Positions 48,401-60,815 of a DNA stretch of 64,000 bases are shown piece by piece. This DNA comes from Cucumis sativus (taxonomy: Eukaryota > Streptophyta > Magnoliopsida > Cucurbitales > Cucurbitaceae), in contig NC_026661.2 in NCBI RefSeq assembly GCF_000004075.3, forward strand, positions 5,602,058-5,666,057. Reading direction: 5' to 3'. The stretch's first letter is position 1, and each line of letters begins with the position of its first letter. A program made the position numbers and the translations under genes. A model generated the notes under the pieces. The model made no database searches, was not told where the DNA came from, and worked only from the letters and a program-made list of their open reading frames with translations.

Positions 48401-51038
48401 AAACTATGGAATGCAAATGGGTGTTCACTCTCAAATACAAGCCAGATGGAACCCTCGACAGACACAAGATGAGGTTAGTTGCAAAAGGGTAAACTCAAAC
48501 CTATGGTGTTGATTATTCAGAAACTTTTTCCCCAGGTGCCAAACTGAATCCAGTTAGAGTCCTGCTATTTGTTGTTGTGAACAATTGACCTCTATATCAG
48601 CTGGATGTTAAGAATGCATTCCTAAATGGGGGCCTAAAGGAGGAAATTTACATGAGCCCCCTCCAGGATTTGAAGCCCAATTTAGTCATAAGGTATGTAA
48701 ACTTCATAAATCTTTATATGGTTTGAAATAGTCACCTAGAGCATGGTTTGATAGGTTTACTACCGTTGTCACGTCCCAAGGGTACAAGGGCACTTCGACC
48801 ATACTTTGTTTACAAAGGTCTTCAAGACCGAAAAGATCGCAGTCCTAATTGTTTATGTCGATGACATTGTTTTATCTGAGGATCATCATGCTGAAATCAT
48901 CCAACTAAAAAAGAGGATGGGTGATGAATTTGAAATCAAAGACTTGGGAAATCTGAAATATTTCCTTGGAATGGAAGTAGCAAGATCTAAAGAAGGTATC
49001 TTCATATCTTAGAGGAAGTATACCCTTGATTTGTTGATCGAGATAGGTATGTTGGGATGTCGTCCTGCTGACACCCTTATTGAATTCAACTGTAAAGGGA
49101 AATTCAGATGATAAAATTCCAGCTGATAAAGAACAATATCAGTACTTGTGAGTAAGTTGATTTACTTGTCCCATACTCAACCAAATATTTCCTATGTTGT
49201 GAGTGTTGTGAGTCAATTCATGCAGGCTCTCTATGAGGAACACATGGAAGTCGTCAACAGAATCCTGAGATACTTAAAAACAATTCCTTGTAAAGAGTTG
49301 ATGTTTAGAAAGACAAATAGGAAAACTATTGAGGCCTCTACTGATTCTGACTGCGCAGAGTCTGTTATTGACAGGAAATCGACCTCCGGTTATTGTACAT
49401 TTGTATGAGACAATCTTGTAACTTGGAGGAGTAAGAAGCAATGGGTCGTGGCCAAGAGAAGTGTTGAGGCCGAGTGTAGGGCTATGAGTTTGGGGAAATG
49501 TGAGGAAATTTGACTCTAGAAAGTTGTCTGATCTTCATCAGGATTGTGGAATACTAATGAAATTATTCTATGATAACAAGGCAGCTATTAGCATTGCCAA
49601 CAATCTAGTTCAACATGATAAAACTAAACATGATATGATTGATCAATACTCATCAAAGAAAGGTTGGGCAATGGGAGCATATGTATTCCGTACATTCTTT
49701 TGAGCCAACCGGTTGTTGATGTCATCACCAAGGGACTTCTCAAGCAGAACTTTGACTTTTGTGTTAGCAAGTTGGATCACATTGATATCTACCTCCCAAC
49801 ATGAGGGGGAGTGTTAGATTTAGTGGGCTTGGCCCAAAGGAAAATTTCTCCCTTGTATCATTTGTGATGATGAGAAATTAATAAGAAAAGTAAATCGTGG
49901 TTTTTCTTCCTGTATTTGGGATTCCACGTAACTCGATGTCTCTTTACTTTATCGCTTTTAACAAATTACTTGCCTTACACTACAACTGCATCAAATATAT
50001 TATAAGACGTGCTATACATGGGAGATATATCTAAACAGAGGAAATGGCATCAAAAGATGAACAACTCGTATGACCTACCCTAAGGAACAGAGAAAATTCA
50101 GTTTGGAAGAGCATTAATTACCAGTTCATTCAATCGCTTTTGAAGCATGCCATTCTCAGCCTCCTTGGATTGAAGCTGAAACAAGGTAATAATTACAAAA
50201 TTCAAATAAACGATCAACTCATGATGCTTTCTACGGCATATTCTGCACAAATGGGGGAAATTAAACAGAACGAAACCTTTGAGCTTATGACAGTCCTTTG
50301 TTCTTCTAATTCTGCATTCTTCTTCTGCATATCTTGTATCTGAGATACTAAACTACCCACATCGATCTGCATAAAGGAACCTACCAATCTCAGAAGTCCA
50401 TTAAAAGAAGGGAAAAAAGGAATTCTAAAAGATCCTGTTTCATAAATATATTCGCCATTGTATGAAATTGATTAGCAAATTAACAATTACAACAATAGGC
50501 TATTGGTCCAATAAGTTCCATTACATTCATGCTACATTTTCGCCAACAACAGTTGAATTTTATCAAAAACATGTGCCCTAGTAAAAAGATATAAGAAATC
50601 ATTCAAAACGAAACCTAAAAATTAATATCAATATTTCAAAATACAAGAGCATGGCGGAGAAAACTAATAAAATAAAAGTTAATAATCCTACCTCTGAGAT
50701 TCGACTTCCGCTCTCTGATTTTCTAATACCAGAGACTTCTGTTCCAATAAAACCAAATTACATCAGCAACCAATAATCTGAACAGTAATTCCACACGAAT
50801 AAACAATAACAAACCATTTGATTTGGAGGCTGTACTCAGATCTGGTCCAGAAGAAACTTTGCTCAATCTCTCGGCCGCTCTTTTTTGCCGAATCTCTTCC
50901 AGCTGCCGAAGTAAGTACAAAATCAAACGTATGCATATTAATTCAAAAACACGTTGAAGGCGTTATGGAGCACAAGAATGCGAACATGCAAAACGTTCTT
51001 ACCGTTCGTCGACCTAACGATGCGTGGTGAGCATCCAT
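42409..51038 (-). CDS. Coiled-coil protein of At1g24560 type
   Basis: Plant coiled-coil protein of unknown biochemical role, recalled as resembling Arabidopsis At1g24560. Fourteen exons: 51038-51003, 50902-50815, 50738-50692, 50366-50277, 50175-50122, 44566-44489, 44403-44335, 44267-44112, 44030-43904, 43770-43733, 43561-43472, 43378-43274, 42934-42785 and 42522-42409; every junction keeps phase (413 residues). Starts MDAHHASLGRRTLEEIRQKR, then SSGPDLS and IRKSESGSRISE, followed by near-continuous heptads: VPSLRKALKDVAMEKDAAVV, EEEQYRAEEDAAALRAELNS, KLEKQLHDMAVVIERLESSR and AKEQSRAESLSAEVLELSTR. Intron 5 (5.55 kb) holds a copia element in antisense. The protein ends QATQAYNGLTRL at a TAA that overlaps a GTAAG donor. 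Relatives, from memory, continue with a YKPVL-type block, so the true end may be missing or spliced further. Confidence 0.85.
44804..45003 (+). repeat. 5' LTR of intronic copia element
   Basis: 200 bp, starting TGTTAG and ending TTTTAAGA next to the primer binding site. Contains a block at roughly 44839-44887 absent from the 3' LTR. Confidence 0.88.
45004..49703 (+). pseudogene. copia gag-pol remnant
   Basis: Broken by many stops and frameshifts. In order: gag region from about 45090; zinc knuckle CEHCKKQWHTKDQC (CX2CX4HX4C) near 46226; protease start WILDSG near 46480; GAG-pre-integrase LWNFRLGHPNFKYM near 46895; integrase core TFIDDHTRLTLVFLITDKSK, LRSDNGQEF and TPQQNGVAE at 47120-47376; RT text MECKWVFTLKYKPDGTLDRH near 48407, YVDDIVLSEDHH near 48857 and LGNLKYFLGMEVARS near 48945; RNase H text STDSDCAESVIDRKSTSGYC and YDNKAAISIANN at 49330-49610. 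The domain order INT before RT-RH defines copia. It cannot encode functional enzymes as read. Confidence 0.9.
49812..49963 (+). repeat. 3' LTR of intronic copia element
   Basis: 152 bp, starting TGTTAG after the polypurine tract and ending AACA before the target duplication AATTA. Confidence 0.88.
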
Positions 51039-51156
51039 GGCGAATTGCGAAAAATGAAAAGAAAATGTTCTCTTGATTCTCAAACGAATCAATTCAATGA
51101 AATTGTAACAATAATTTTTTATGATTAACAACTTGAGGCACTGATTTTCAACAATG

Positions 51157-51229
51157 GTCTGGGTGGTGTAGTTGGTTATCACGCTAGTCTCACACACTAG
51201 AGGTCCCGGTTCGAACCCGGGCTCAGACA
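51157..51229 (+). tRNA. tRNA-Val(CAC)
   Basis: Decodes GUG. Acceptor arms GTCTGGG and CTCAGAC pair over 7 bp (one G-T), with discriminator A. Anticodon arm CTAGT-CTCACAC-ACTAG is a perfect 5-bp stem with anticodon CAC. The D arm contains the A box TGGTGTAGTTGG. T arm CCCGG-TTCGAAC-CCGGG contains the B box GGTTCGAAC. A TTTTT terminator follows at about 51236. The variable loop is 4 nt (AGGT), one shorter than the AGGTC usual for plant tRNA-Val, so the gene is 73 nt instead of 74. It lies 118 bp upstream of the coiled-coil gene start, divergent. Confidence 0.95.
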
Positions 51230-52822
51230 CTTCTACATTTTTAATGGGCCTTCTTTATTATTATTATTATATAAAACCTTTTTTCCCCAATTCTTTTTAA
51301 AATCACAGCATTTTTCCCAATCACCCTATATATATATATATGTAAGATTGTTAATTTGAGGTTGATTATGTTATTTTAGTTCTTTTTAATTGGTTCAATA
51401 ATTTGTGGAGTAAATTTGAATCATCATTTAATTAAGGATATTGGCTTCAATTAGTGGACCTATTCCTGAGTTTATTTCTTTAACTTAATTTCTAAATCTA
51501 CCAAATTTGATACATTGCCATATTTATAATTACTTTTAAAAAGAAATATTTTGATAATTCCAATGAAAAAATCATATTCAAGTATATTTTTAAAACAAAT
51601 GTTACCTCTTAGAGTTGAAGTTCCTAATAAGTAATGGCAAGTCGTGAGAATAAGATAACTGTGTAACAAGTATGAACTAATCATACATTAATTACGAAAG
51701 GTAGTGATCACGAGCATATAAGTGTAGATAACTATCGACAAAGTTACAAGTGTGTACGTCTAAAGTGAACAGTATCATACCATTGTTTAGGTTTGATTAT
51801 ACAAGTTTAATGATTCAATTTTAATTATTTATGGTTTCAATTTTTAAAATTTAGGAACCAAATTGTTATTATTTAAAGTTTTAGAGTACAAGTCCAACTA
51901 GATTTTTTCGATATATCCAAAAAAAAAATTGCAAAAATAATATAAATAATAATAGGAGTAGAAAGAGGCTCTCTTGAAATATAATATTGCATAGTTACTC
52001 AACATCCTCCTTTTGAACTTTTCTACAAGCTTCTTAACTTTGGCGTCGCAATTAATAAATAGATTTTCATCTCACCATACTACTTTTAAATATAATGAAT
52101 TAAAACACATAAAATTATGAAGCAAAAGATTGGACCACCGGAGGACTAAAAAGTCTCAAGTTCAAATCGTCTTTCCGAATTTGTACTAAAATAGCATCAA
52201 ATTAAAAGCCCTTACATTAAATTAAATTAAGCTACTACCTTACTAACGTAACCTTTGCTTCTCCCCCACAGATTGTGGAGGAACAATGTTTGGTTGTTTT
52301 GCTCCCCTTTTTATGTAAGGAGTGAGTCCCTAAATTGAGGGGTTATTCTCCAACATTCACCAATTTTTAAATGAGTCCAGAGTCAAAAGAGAGAAAAATT
52401 CAGTTCTATTTAGTACAAAATAAGCCAGTAAGTGACAACTAGCAAATCCCAACTGTATCATATCTGTTTAATTGATAACTGAAAAATGTAAGAATTTCTG
52501 AATAAGAGTTGGCAAATGGAGAACAAATACAAATCAAATTCCTCAAGTAATTTTTGTCATATGAATGGGGTAAGTAAAGGAACAAGAAAGAAATTTGGAA
52601 ATTGCTCAAAATAACTAACACTTGCTAATGAGATAAACCACATGATCGAGAGGGGTCGAGTAAGATAATCATTCTACATGCCCGCTATGAATTCGCTACA
52701 CTTTCCTAGTTTCTCCAAATCCAGGAAGATCAAAAACAACAGATCAATTATGAATATAAAGGAAAGAGAGACACAAGAGAAACCTTTGATGTGAACTATC
52801 AGTTCTATCTTTCTGTATCTGC
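51230..52822. other. Spacer with RABA2 3' UTR
   Basis: AT-rich; short (AT)n run near 51328. No gene seen. The final 200 bp before 52823 should contain the Rab 3' UTR. A short TATTATTATTATTAT run lies just after the tRNA. Confidence 0.35.
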
Positions 52823-54602
52823 TCAAGAAGAACAACAACCCCTTCTGTTTGAGTCACCAGAAGTATCGGAAACGTTGATGGTCGTTCCTTGTCCGGGATG
52901 GGTGATGCTGGCAGCTGCTTCCTGGGCTGCCAATGCCTTCTTGCTGATGATATGGTAGATCTCTGTCAAGATGGTTTGGAATGCCTTGTCGATGTTGGTG
53001 GCATCTAAGGCCGATGTCTCGATAAATGAAAGACCTTCCTTCTCTGCCATGGTCTGCCCATCATCCTCTGAGACAGATCTAAGATGACTTAGGTCAGATT
53101 TGTTTCCAATCATCACAATCACAATGTTAGAATCTGCATGATCTCTCAACTCCCGAAGCCACCTTTGAACGTTCTCGAAAGTCTGTCTCTTTGTCAGATC
53201 ATAGACAAGGAGAGCACCAACGGCTCCTCTATAATAAGCACTAGTAATAGCACGGTATCGCTCCTGACCTGCTGTGTCCCAGATCTGTGCCTTGACTGTC
53301 TTTCCTTCTACCTGTATGTCAACAATATTGATTAAAATGAGATGGCTAACACTTCAACTACTAAAAGTACAGAACTCTGAAATGGAAAGTAATCCCAAAC
53401 TGAATAATACGGCCCAATTTAGTGATATTGTCCAATGAAGGCAACTCTCCATCTCGTTAACCTTCCATGTATAATTTCTTTTGAACGTAATTTTGGTTTT
53501 AGGACAAACAACTAACAAGAAACAGAGGGAATGGATTCAGAGTGTATATGCTTCCATACATAATTGGATAGTTTTAGTTGGAAACCTCTATTATCTCCCT
53601 TCTCAATCTTTTGCTCCATTGACTAATAACTTTTCACAAAAAAAGAAAAATAGCCATCACTCAGCCAATATCAATCGGTTTGGTCATAGTAGGATGGGCA
53701 TACCCAAAATTTTCTTCCTTTTTCTATACAATAAATGTGGGATACAGTGATTTGAACATCCAACATCAAAAGAAATAGTATATGTCAATTATTGTTGAGT
53801 TGGGTTCACATTATTCCATACCCTAATTTTTCATAAGCACCTTTTTGTTTTATCTACATTTAAATCAGTTAATAGAGAACAATCATTTATAATACTTAAC
53901 TTTTCATTAGTGAAAACACTCGAAATTTTAAGAACATGAGCACTTGCAAAATTTCAAGAGTGTTCTATATTTTGGTAAGAAAATAAGAGTAATCTAGAAA
54001 CAAGAGAAAAGGACTGCCAATTTCCTACTGCTTTAACAACTCACAACTATATTTCAGAATAATTCTCTCAGTCTTTCGTTAAACATAGCCAGGAAAGCCG
54101 GATCGTTTGCTTGTTAGATCAGCAACATATTATTTAAATTCCATAAATCCTGTTCCTATTCATTCAATCCTAAACGTTGGTAGCCTCAACTTCAAGCAAT
54201 GACGCAACTACTTCAAACCTTTACTCAAACCCTACATGCAATAAATCCACTGCACTTTAACGATCGAAAGTAAAAAACATAAAAAAACTAAAAAGCAAGG
54301 CGGAACCCACAATTTCAAAACCATCGGAACCTAGATTCATGAAGTCCATCAATCACAGACGGCAAATAACACGATCAATCAATAAACTGAAAAATACTAA
54401 TTTAATCGCGGAGAGTTCAAACGATTAAGCTTTCTACCTGGAGAGTCTTGGTCGAGAACTCAACACCAATGGTAGATTTGGACTCCAAGCAGAACTCGTT
54501 TCTAGTAAATCTCGAAAGAATGTTGGACTTCCCAACGCCAGAATCCCCAATCAGAACAATCTTGAACAAATAGTCATACTCGTGGTCTACCTTATGAGCC
54601 AT
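52823..54602 (-). CDS. RABA2-type Rab11 small GTPase
   Basis: Rab11/RABA-class GTPase of the trans-Golgi/early endosome that directs secretory traffic to the plasma membrane and cell plate. Two exons, 54602-54438 and 53311-52823, GT-AG, phase 0, 217 residues, the usual length. ATG chosen at 54602 ([20 protein letters not shown]), the conserved start; the open frame upstream lacks an ATG. Nucleotide motifs: GDSGVGKS (P-loop, 19-26), effector STIGVEF, WDTAGQE (66-72), GNKSDL and ETSAL. RabF text [20 protein letters not shown] is intact. It ends RRGCCSS, a CCXX di-geranylgeranylation signal. The intron after TKTLQ is at the conserved RABA position. [15 protein letters not shown] and the end [13 protein letters not shown] favour subgroup A2 over A1; the exact paralog is not assigned. 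Confidence 0.95.
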
Positions 54603-55010
54603 AGCAGTCTCCGCCCCAGATTTCTCGAACAAACCTGATCCAAAAACATCAAATTCAGCAATTCAGTAAACAAAATTGAAAGAATCGGAATCATCTACAG
54701 TAGCGGAAACAGAAACGTTTGAGGAGGAAGAGAATCCCCAAATTGAGAAATGAGAGGGGAGAATTGAGACCTGTAGGCGAAGAAATGGGAGGATGAGTTT
54801 GAGATTGGCTTGGTGGGGAAAGAAAGTTGACTACGGCGGCGACGGCGGCGGAAGAATCGAAGGATTGAATTAAGCAGAGAGAATTAAAGAGGGAAGTTAG
54901 GGAGAGAACAGAGAGAGGATTGGTGGAGTTGTCGTCTGAGGCGAGTTTGACGTTGCTTGTTTACACGGCTGAATGGAAAGTGCGAGCGAAAAAGGTGGTG
55001 GAGGATAAAA
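54603..55010 (-). promoter_or_regulatory. RABA2 5' UTR and promoter
   Basis: GC-richer block upstream of the Rab ATG, with a (GGC)n-like stretch (CTACGGCGGCGACGGCGG) at about 54830-54850 and purine-rich segments, then a sharp fall to AT-rich sequence near 55005. It probably contains the transcription start. Confidence 0.4.
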
Positions 55011-58000
55011 AATAATAATAATTGAAATTTTTAATAAATACGGAGATTCTTTTTATTTTGTGTGAAATTACAGCTTAGTCCTTACGCTTTTTAGATCTTT
55101 TTTCATTTTTCCTTTTAAGGAAGCTTTTTAAATTATGTTTTTGTTCTAAATAAATTCTCATGTAACTTACAAAAACTAACCGCTCGTGGTTACAAACTCA
55201 CACTCAATCTTTGATGGGTAAATTTTACTATTTTTCTTGACGTTGGGGCTTTGATTTTCATCTCATTTACTGTGAGAAAAAAGAAAAGGACGAGGCTATG
55301 CACTCACAAACAACGGTAAATTCAAAACCCATTCATTTGTTATTATAAATGCTTGTTACAATATGATTGTGACCCTTTTATACTTCTAAACTAATAAATT
55401 TACTTTATATACTTTCATTCAATTATTTTAAGTGATATATAATTTAATTTATATAGTAAAATATGAAGTTAGAAGTTTAATTTTTCATTCTTGTATTATA
55501 GGAATTTAGTGACTGATTTTTTTAAATAACAGTCTATTTTACTCATTCTTAAATAACTTTTGAAAACATTTTAGGTTCCTATTTATCTAAATGTTCAAAT
55601 ACCGCACCAATAAAATATTGAAAATATTTTATACTAAAATGTTGACCGCTCAATCATTATATATTTTTTAAATTTTCGTTTAATGTAAAACTCAATTCAA
55701 GTGGAATATTCCAAGTCGGAAGGTTAAAAAAAATATATAAATTTATTACACAATCATTAATTACATCCATTCCTTTAGAATCTACAATATTACCCTGGTT
55801 TAGAATTTTAGACAAAACCCACACTTGAAAAACATTATATCAGTTTAAATTTACTACCTTGAAACTGCAGTAAAAAGTAATTAATGGAAATTTTAACCTT
55901 TTAACCTACAAAATAAAAATAGCAATACACATAATTTACTGTGAAGCTATGGTAACAAAAAAAGTGGAGGAGAAATTGTTGTAATTTATTTATTTATATT
56001 AGGTTATGTCATTGTTATTGTTATTGTTATGAAAATTGGAGAATAAATATTGGATGGGAAACGACGACGTGGTGCGGGGCTGGAGGAATCTTTTATGTTG
56101 TCGTGAGTGGAAGGGAGTTGAGATTTTGCGCTTGGAGAAGCCAGCGCATTTGGGCTGCCTCCTCCCCAATGCTTATGTGGCCCGTTCGCGTCGACATCCA
56201 ACCGACGCCGTTTCGGATTTCATATTCATTTCCAATATCAATAATCCCATTTAATAGAAGCATCGCCTAAATTTTTCCCCAATTTTCAAGATTTTAAAGG
56301 TTCGATTTTTTTTTTATTTGGAGAAATTTCGTTTTTTCTCCACTTTAACAAACTTTTAAAATTTTAATTTACTATGATAGTGGAGTTTAAATTTTTTAAT
56401 TTCGTAATTCTTATTACATGCAATTCTATAAATTTTCACCCAAACTTCATTTTTCAATTTCGACTCAATTAAACTTTCTCATATGTTATATTTTGTTATT
56501 TTTTAGTTTTACTTTCAAACCAAAACTTTTCACTCTAAAATATTGATTTTGCTAAAGAAAATACGACAAATAGCTTATATTTATTTTTAACACCATTCAA
56601 AAATTTTAATGATATTCTTGCATCATTTCATACCAAAATAATCTTAAATTTATATTGTTTTGTAATTATTTTTTCATTTCATATAAAAAGTTTTGCTCTT
56701 GTATTTATATTTACTCATACAATTACAGTATACACTTAAATATTGTTTTATTTTATAAAAATTGTGATTAGTAAATTATAGTTTAATCAAGTCACCATCG
56801 AGTTTCACTAACATTATTATAACATTATTTTTTTAGAATTTTCATATTTTCATAAAATTTGAACATCAATATCGATTTTTCTATAAATTTATTGTTATAT
56901 ACTTATTGTTTTTATCTCTAACCTATAATTTAAGTAAATTAAATTCCAGTAGTTTTTTTATATGTCTTTTTTTAAAAAAAGATTGTGATATAAGTATTTA
57001 ATTAGAACTTCATGGTTAAAATCCAACGTCCTTTTATGAACTTCCACAATTAAATATTGAGTGTTTGATGTTATTAAAAGACATAATTAAAAAATTTAAT
57101 GTTATTAAAACACAAAATTCATATTTACATTTACTAAATTAGTTTACTTTTTAAAATTTAAAATTTGTTGAGCTTTATTACGTATACACAAACACAAACA
57201 CATAAACTTGGATTTATTTTCTAAATAACATGTAAATTGGAAATTTTTGTTAGTGTATGGATCTCATTGCTGGACTTGGAGTTGACTTGCACGAACCATT
57301 CTTACATAGATGTGGTACTAAGTTTACCACACTACTGTTAGTACATTGAATGTATAGTTTGTCAAGTCTGAAAAAGAATGACAATTTTGTTATTTGAAGA
57401 TTACTCAATTTCGGCCAAGGAAATCGCGGTATTTTTATAGGATATTTGAGCTATAACCCCACTAGCTAGATTATGATATGAATAATTTACTATCAAATTC
57501 AACAATGTTTTTTTTTTTTTTTTGTAACTGTATCGTAATAAATGCAGGGGTGACGATTTGAATCTGAAATTTTTTGTTCACAAGTACATACAAGTGTCAG
57601 TTGAGTTAAGCTCATTATGACAATTGATTCATGTTTATACATAAACTAAACTATAAGTTTACTTTTTAAAAATACAAAAGAAAAAGGTTAGACATTTTAA
57701 AAAGTTGAAACCAAACAAATGTATAATTTATAATTTAAGGAATAATAGAAGATGTAATATATTCCCACGCCTTTGGGCAATGAGAGGAGAAAGATGGGTA
57801 ATATGGGAAATTTGCATGTTTGGTTTACTAAGCTAATATAATTATATATATATAAATGGAATGGCATGCTGAGTTGAAATTGAAAGGAGAATATTATTAA
57901 AAAAGTAGGAGAAAACGACAGGTCGTTCGGGAGACCATTTCAACGAAGCATTTCTTGATTGCCAGCCGACGACGACAGTGTCGAATCATGGATTGGCACT

Positions 58001-58885
58001 ACGGTCAATCCTTTTTTTTAAAAAAAAGAAAATTATTGTTTCTTTGTGTAGATAAAAGGCTGGTAAATTGCAAAGTTAGACGTAAAACTATGTGATAATT
58101 GTAACTTTATCCTCTTAGGATTTTGGAGTGTTTGGGTGAGATTTTGAAAAACAATTCATTAATTTTATCCTCAAAATCATTAATTTTGTAAAAAAAAATG
58201 TATTTTAAAAAAAAATGTACTGCATTTTTTTAGAAATTGATTTATAAAATAATTAACTTTAGAACATATTTTAAGAAAATGAACTCGAGAGTGATTGATT
58301 GGAAATTTGCAAATGTTTTTCATCTTATATTAAAATTACGAAAATGTATTCTCTATACTATTTGTTGCGATATGTGTTTTCCAATGTTCTTTACTCTTAC
58401 AACCTGATCGGATAGTCTATAGTTGACTGGATTGTTCGAATTTGACTCAACAAGTTGTATTCATTTATTTCAAAACAAAAATATTTAATTCTCCATTTGT
58501 AGCTTATTATAATACTAATCAAGTTAGTGAAATTTAAAAAGAAAAAATGGAGTTCATTAGTTGATGATTATTGACTAAAATAAATAATAGCTAGAAAATA
58601 AATATAGTTTCTTTTGGTATATTATTACAAATACTTTTTTTTTCGTTTTTAGATTTTAAAATGTTATATTTCACCCTTTAATTTTGAATTTAAATTCTAT
58701 TTGACTTTAGGTTTCAAAATCTTACACTTTGATCGTTGAGCTTTACGTTTTGTCTCATTTGGTTCTTTAGGTTTCAAATTTTATTTCACAAGATACTATT
58801 TTTTTTTTGTTTTTATAATGATAATATTTATTAATTAAAGACTACTTGAAAATTAGATCCAAAACTTAAAAACCAATACTATAAT
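55011..58885. other. AT-rich spacer
   Basis: Mostly very AT-rich without genes. Two less AT-rich islands, 56030-56260 and 57760-58010, have no frame with recognisable domains; the first contains GCATTTGGGCTGCCTCC and might be an old gene fragment. A 17-base T run sits near 57507-57523. Confidence 0.35.
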
Positions 58886-60815
58886 TGTTGGAATTTTTTG
58901 TCATAAAACTCGTAGTTTGTAAATCATATTCTATTCAATAAAGTTGTTATTGAGAAATTAAAATATTATAATCTTAAATCCAATAAATCAAAGTTCCAAG
59001 GCTATTTTTTGAATAAACTTGAACTTTATGTGTAAACATAAACGTGGATCAAGTTCGAGTATATAGCCTAAATAGTCTATAGTATATGAAATAAAGGTTG
59101 GGCGCCTTATTTTGAGAGACTATGGATGCGGCCCACTTTGTAGTACAAACGATGTGATCCTAATCGTTCATGTAGAGACATGAAAATGGGGGCATCCTAT
59201 GTAAAATGTTTACATAAGACTGAACCATGAATTAGTCATTTTTACGTTATAACACCGTTTACTGTTTAAAACTGACTATCTCAATTATTGATGACTAAGT
59301 AACTTAGTCTTAATCCTGAGTTAACTATGAACTCCTGTTCATACGAGATTATCCTTAGATCTGCATAGGTGAGGGCAGCTCATCAGCGTTGGCCCAATAA
59401 GCCTCCCATTTCAGGGGTAAGATCGGGTGGATAGCTGGGAACATAGGGTACAAGATGGAATTCACTCCTACCCGCTTTAGGGTTAGTAGATAGGTTGCTC
59501 TCTTAAGCACTGAATCCAAGTCTTGAACAAGGGGCCCCACCCTCTCATTGGCCCGAGAGGGATTAAGTTTATAGGTTGAACCTTAAACCAATTGTTCAAT
59601 AGTGGATTAGTGGGACTTAAGGAGCAAGATGTAATCTTGGGGGTAAAACGGTATTTTGACCCAGCCAAGGTTACGAGCAACCTGTGAAGGATTAACTTAC
59701 TGATTATGGTTTTATCAAATGGACACAAATATATCTATAGTGAGGGGAGTGCAACTACGGGACTTTAGTGGAATGACCCGTTAGTTAACGAATGTTGATT
59801 AACTCGGTTTAAAAGAGTTTAGCTAGTTAATCTTGAATCGTTGGAGCCCATGATCTATAGGTCCATTAGGTTCCTCTGCTAGCTCATATAGATTAAACTT
59901 AGAACAGTGTGATGAAATAAGTCGAATTGTTCGAATAGGGAGAAGAAAGGAAAACCGACATATACAGTGATATAATCGTCGGTCTTCTAATTAGAAATAG
60001 AGCTTTATGTTTTACATACTATAAGTATGAATGCGGATTCATACTAAGAAGCTCGGAATTGGTCAAAAATAGTAAAAAGTCAAAATGTTGACTTTTGACT
60101 TTGAAAAGTCAAACTTTGACCGGCCTTATATTCAAATGTGATTTGAATTTTGGAAAAATGAATGCGGATTCATGCTCGGGAGGTTGGAATTAGTCAAGAC
60201 GGACAAAATGGTAAAAAGTCAAAATATTGACTTTTGACTTAGAAAAGTCAAAGTTTGACTTTTGACTAGAAAAATCTAATGACCATTTTACCCTTGGACT
60301 AAGTTAGTGGGAAAATCCAACATTTTGTTGGATAATCCCACTAACTCTTAGTGGGATATGTGGCTATATGAGATATAGACACCTAGCCCACTAAGTTCCA
60401 CTAATTGTTAGTGGAATATTAGGTGTTGAGATTTGGCAATTGAATTGCATGCATTTTTGCATGTAATTAGGCTATAAATAGAGATGTTTTCAAATGTTGA
60501 AGGACTTTTGCCTCTTTTATCATTTTCATAATCTCAACAAAAGAAAAAAAAAAGAAAGCTTCCAATCTCATTTTATCTCCACTACTTTCTACACCAAAAT
60601 TGGGTCCCACAACCCGGTTCTTTGTCTAGAGGATAGCAGTTGAGTACTAGTGGTGGTCTCGGGTAGAATTGGTAAGAAGACATCAAACCTTTTGAAAGCT
60701 TCAAAGGTAATACTTCTTAAAACCCTAATTTGATTAGTTTATGGTTACATGTTAATTGTGGCAATTAGGGTAGAAATTCGATTCTTTTTCCGCTGTGCAT
60801 GACTTAGTTCTATCA
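58886..60815 (+). repeat. 5' LTR with TATA box and inverted repeats
   Basis: Starts TGTTGGAATTTTTTGTC and ends CTATCA two bases before the primer binding site. TATAAATA at 60473-60480 is the probable promoter, marking U3/R. Upstream, a ~130-bp segment is duplicated (60028-60121 and 60159-60262), each copy with the perfect inverted repeat AAAAGTCAA-4 nt-TTGACTTTT (60075-60096 and 60214-60235). A 45-bp imperfect palindrome lies at 60302-60346. Open minus-strand frames at 59355-59728 carry no recognisable domain. Confidence 0.8.

Larger units (their letters stand above)
44804..49963 (+). mobile_element. Ty1/copia LTR retrotransposon, decayed, in an intron
   Basis: Complete structure: 5' LTR 44804-45003, primer binding site TGGTATCAAAG directly after it (initiator Met tRNA type), internal gag-pol remnants, polypurine tract GAGGGGGAG just before the 3' LTR at 49812-49963, and 5-bp target duplication AATTA on both sides (44799-44803 and 49964-49968). 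Both LTRs begin TGTTAGATTTAGTGGGC; the 5' one ends TTTTAAGA where the 3' one ends TTTTAACA. They differ at about 10% of aligned positions and by a block of about 48 bp missing from the 3' LTR, so the insertion is old. It lies antisense in intron 5 of the coiled-coil gene. Confidence 0.92.

Noticed and set aside
46126-49703. Treating the gag-pol frames of the intronic copia element as active genes
   Set aside because: Numerous stops and frameshifts and about 10% LTR divergence show that it is an old, dead copy.
59355-59728. Minus-strand open frames within the long LTR
   Set aside because: No domain; the region is LTR U3 sequence of a plus-strand element.
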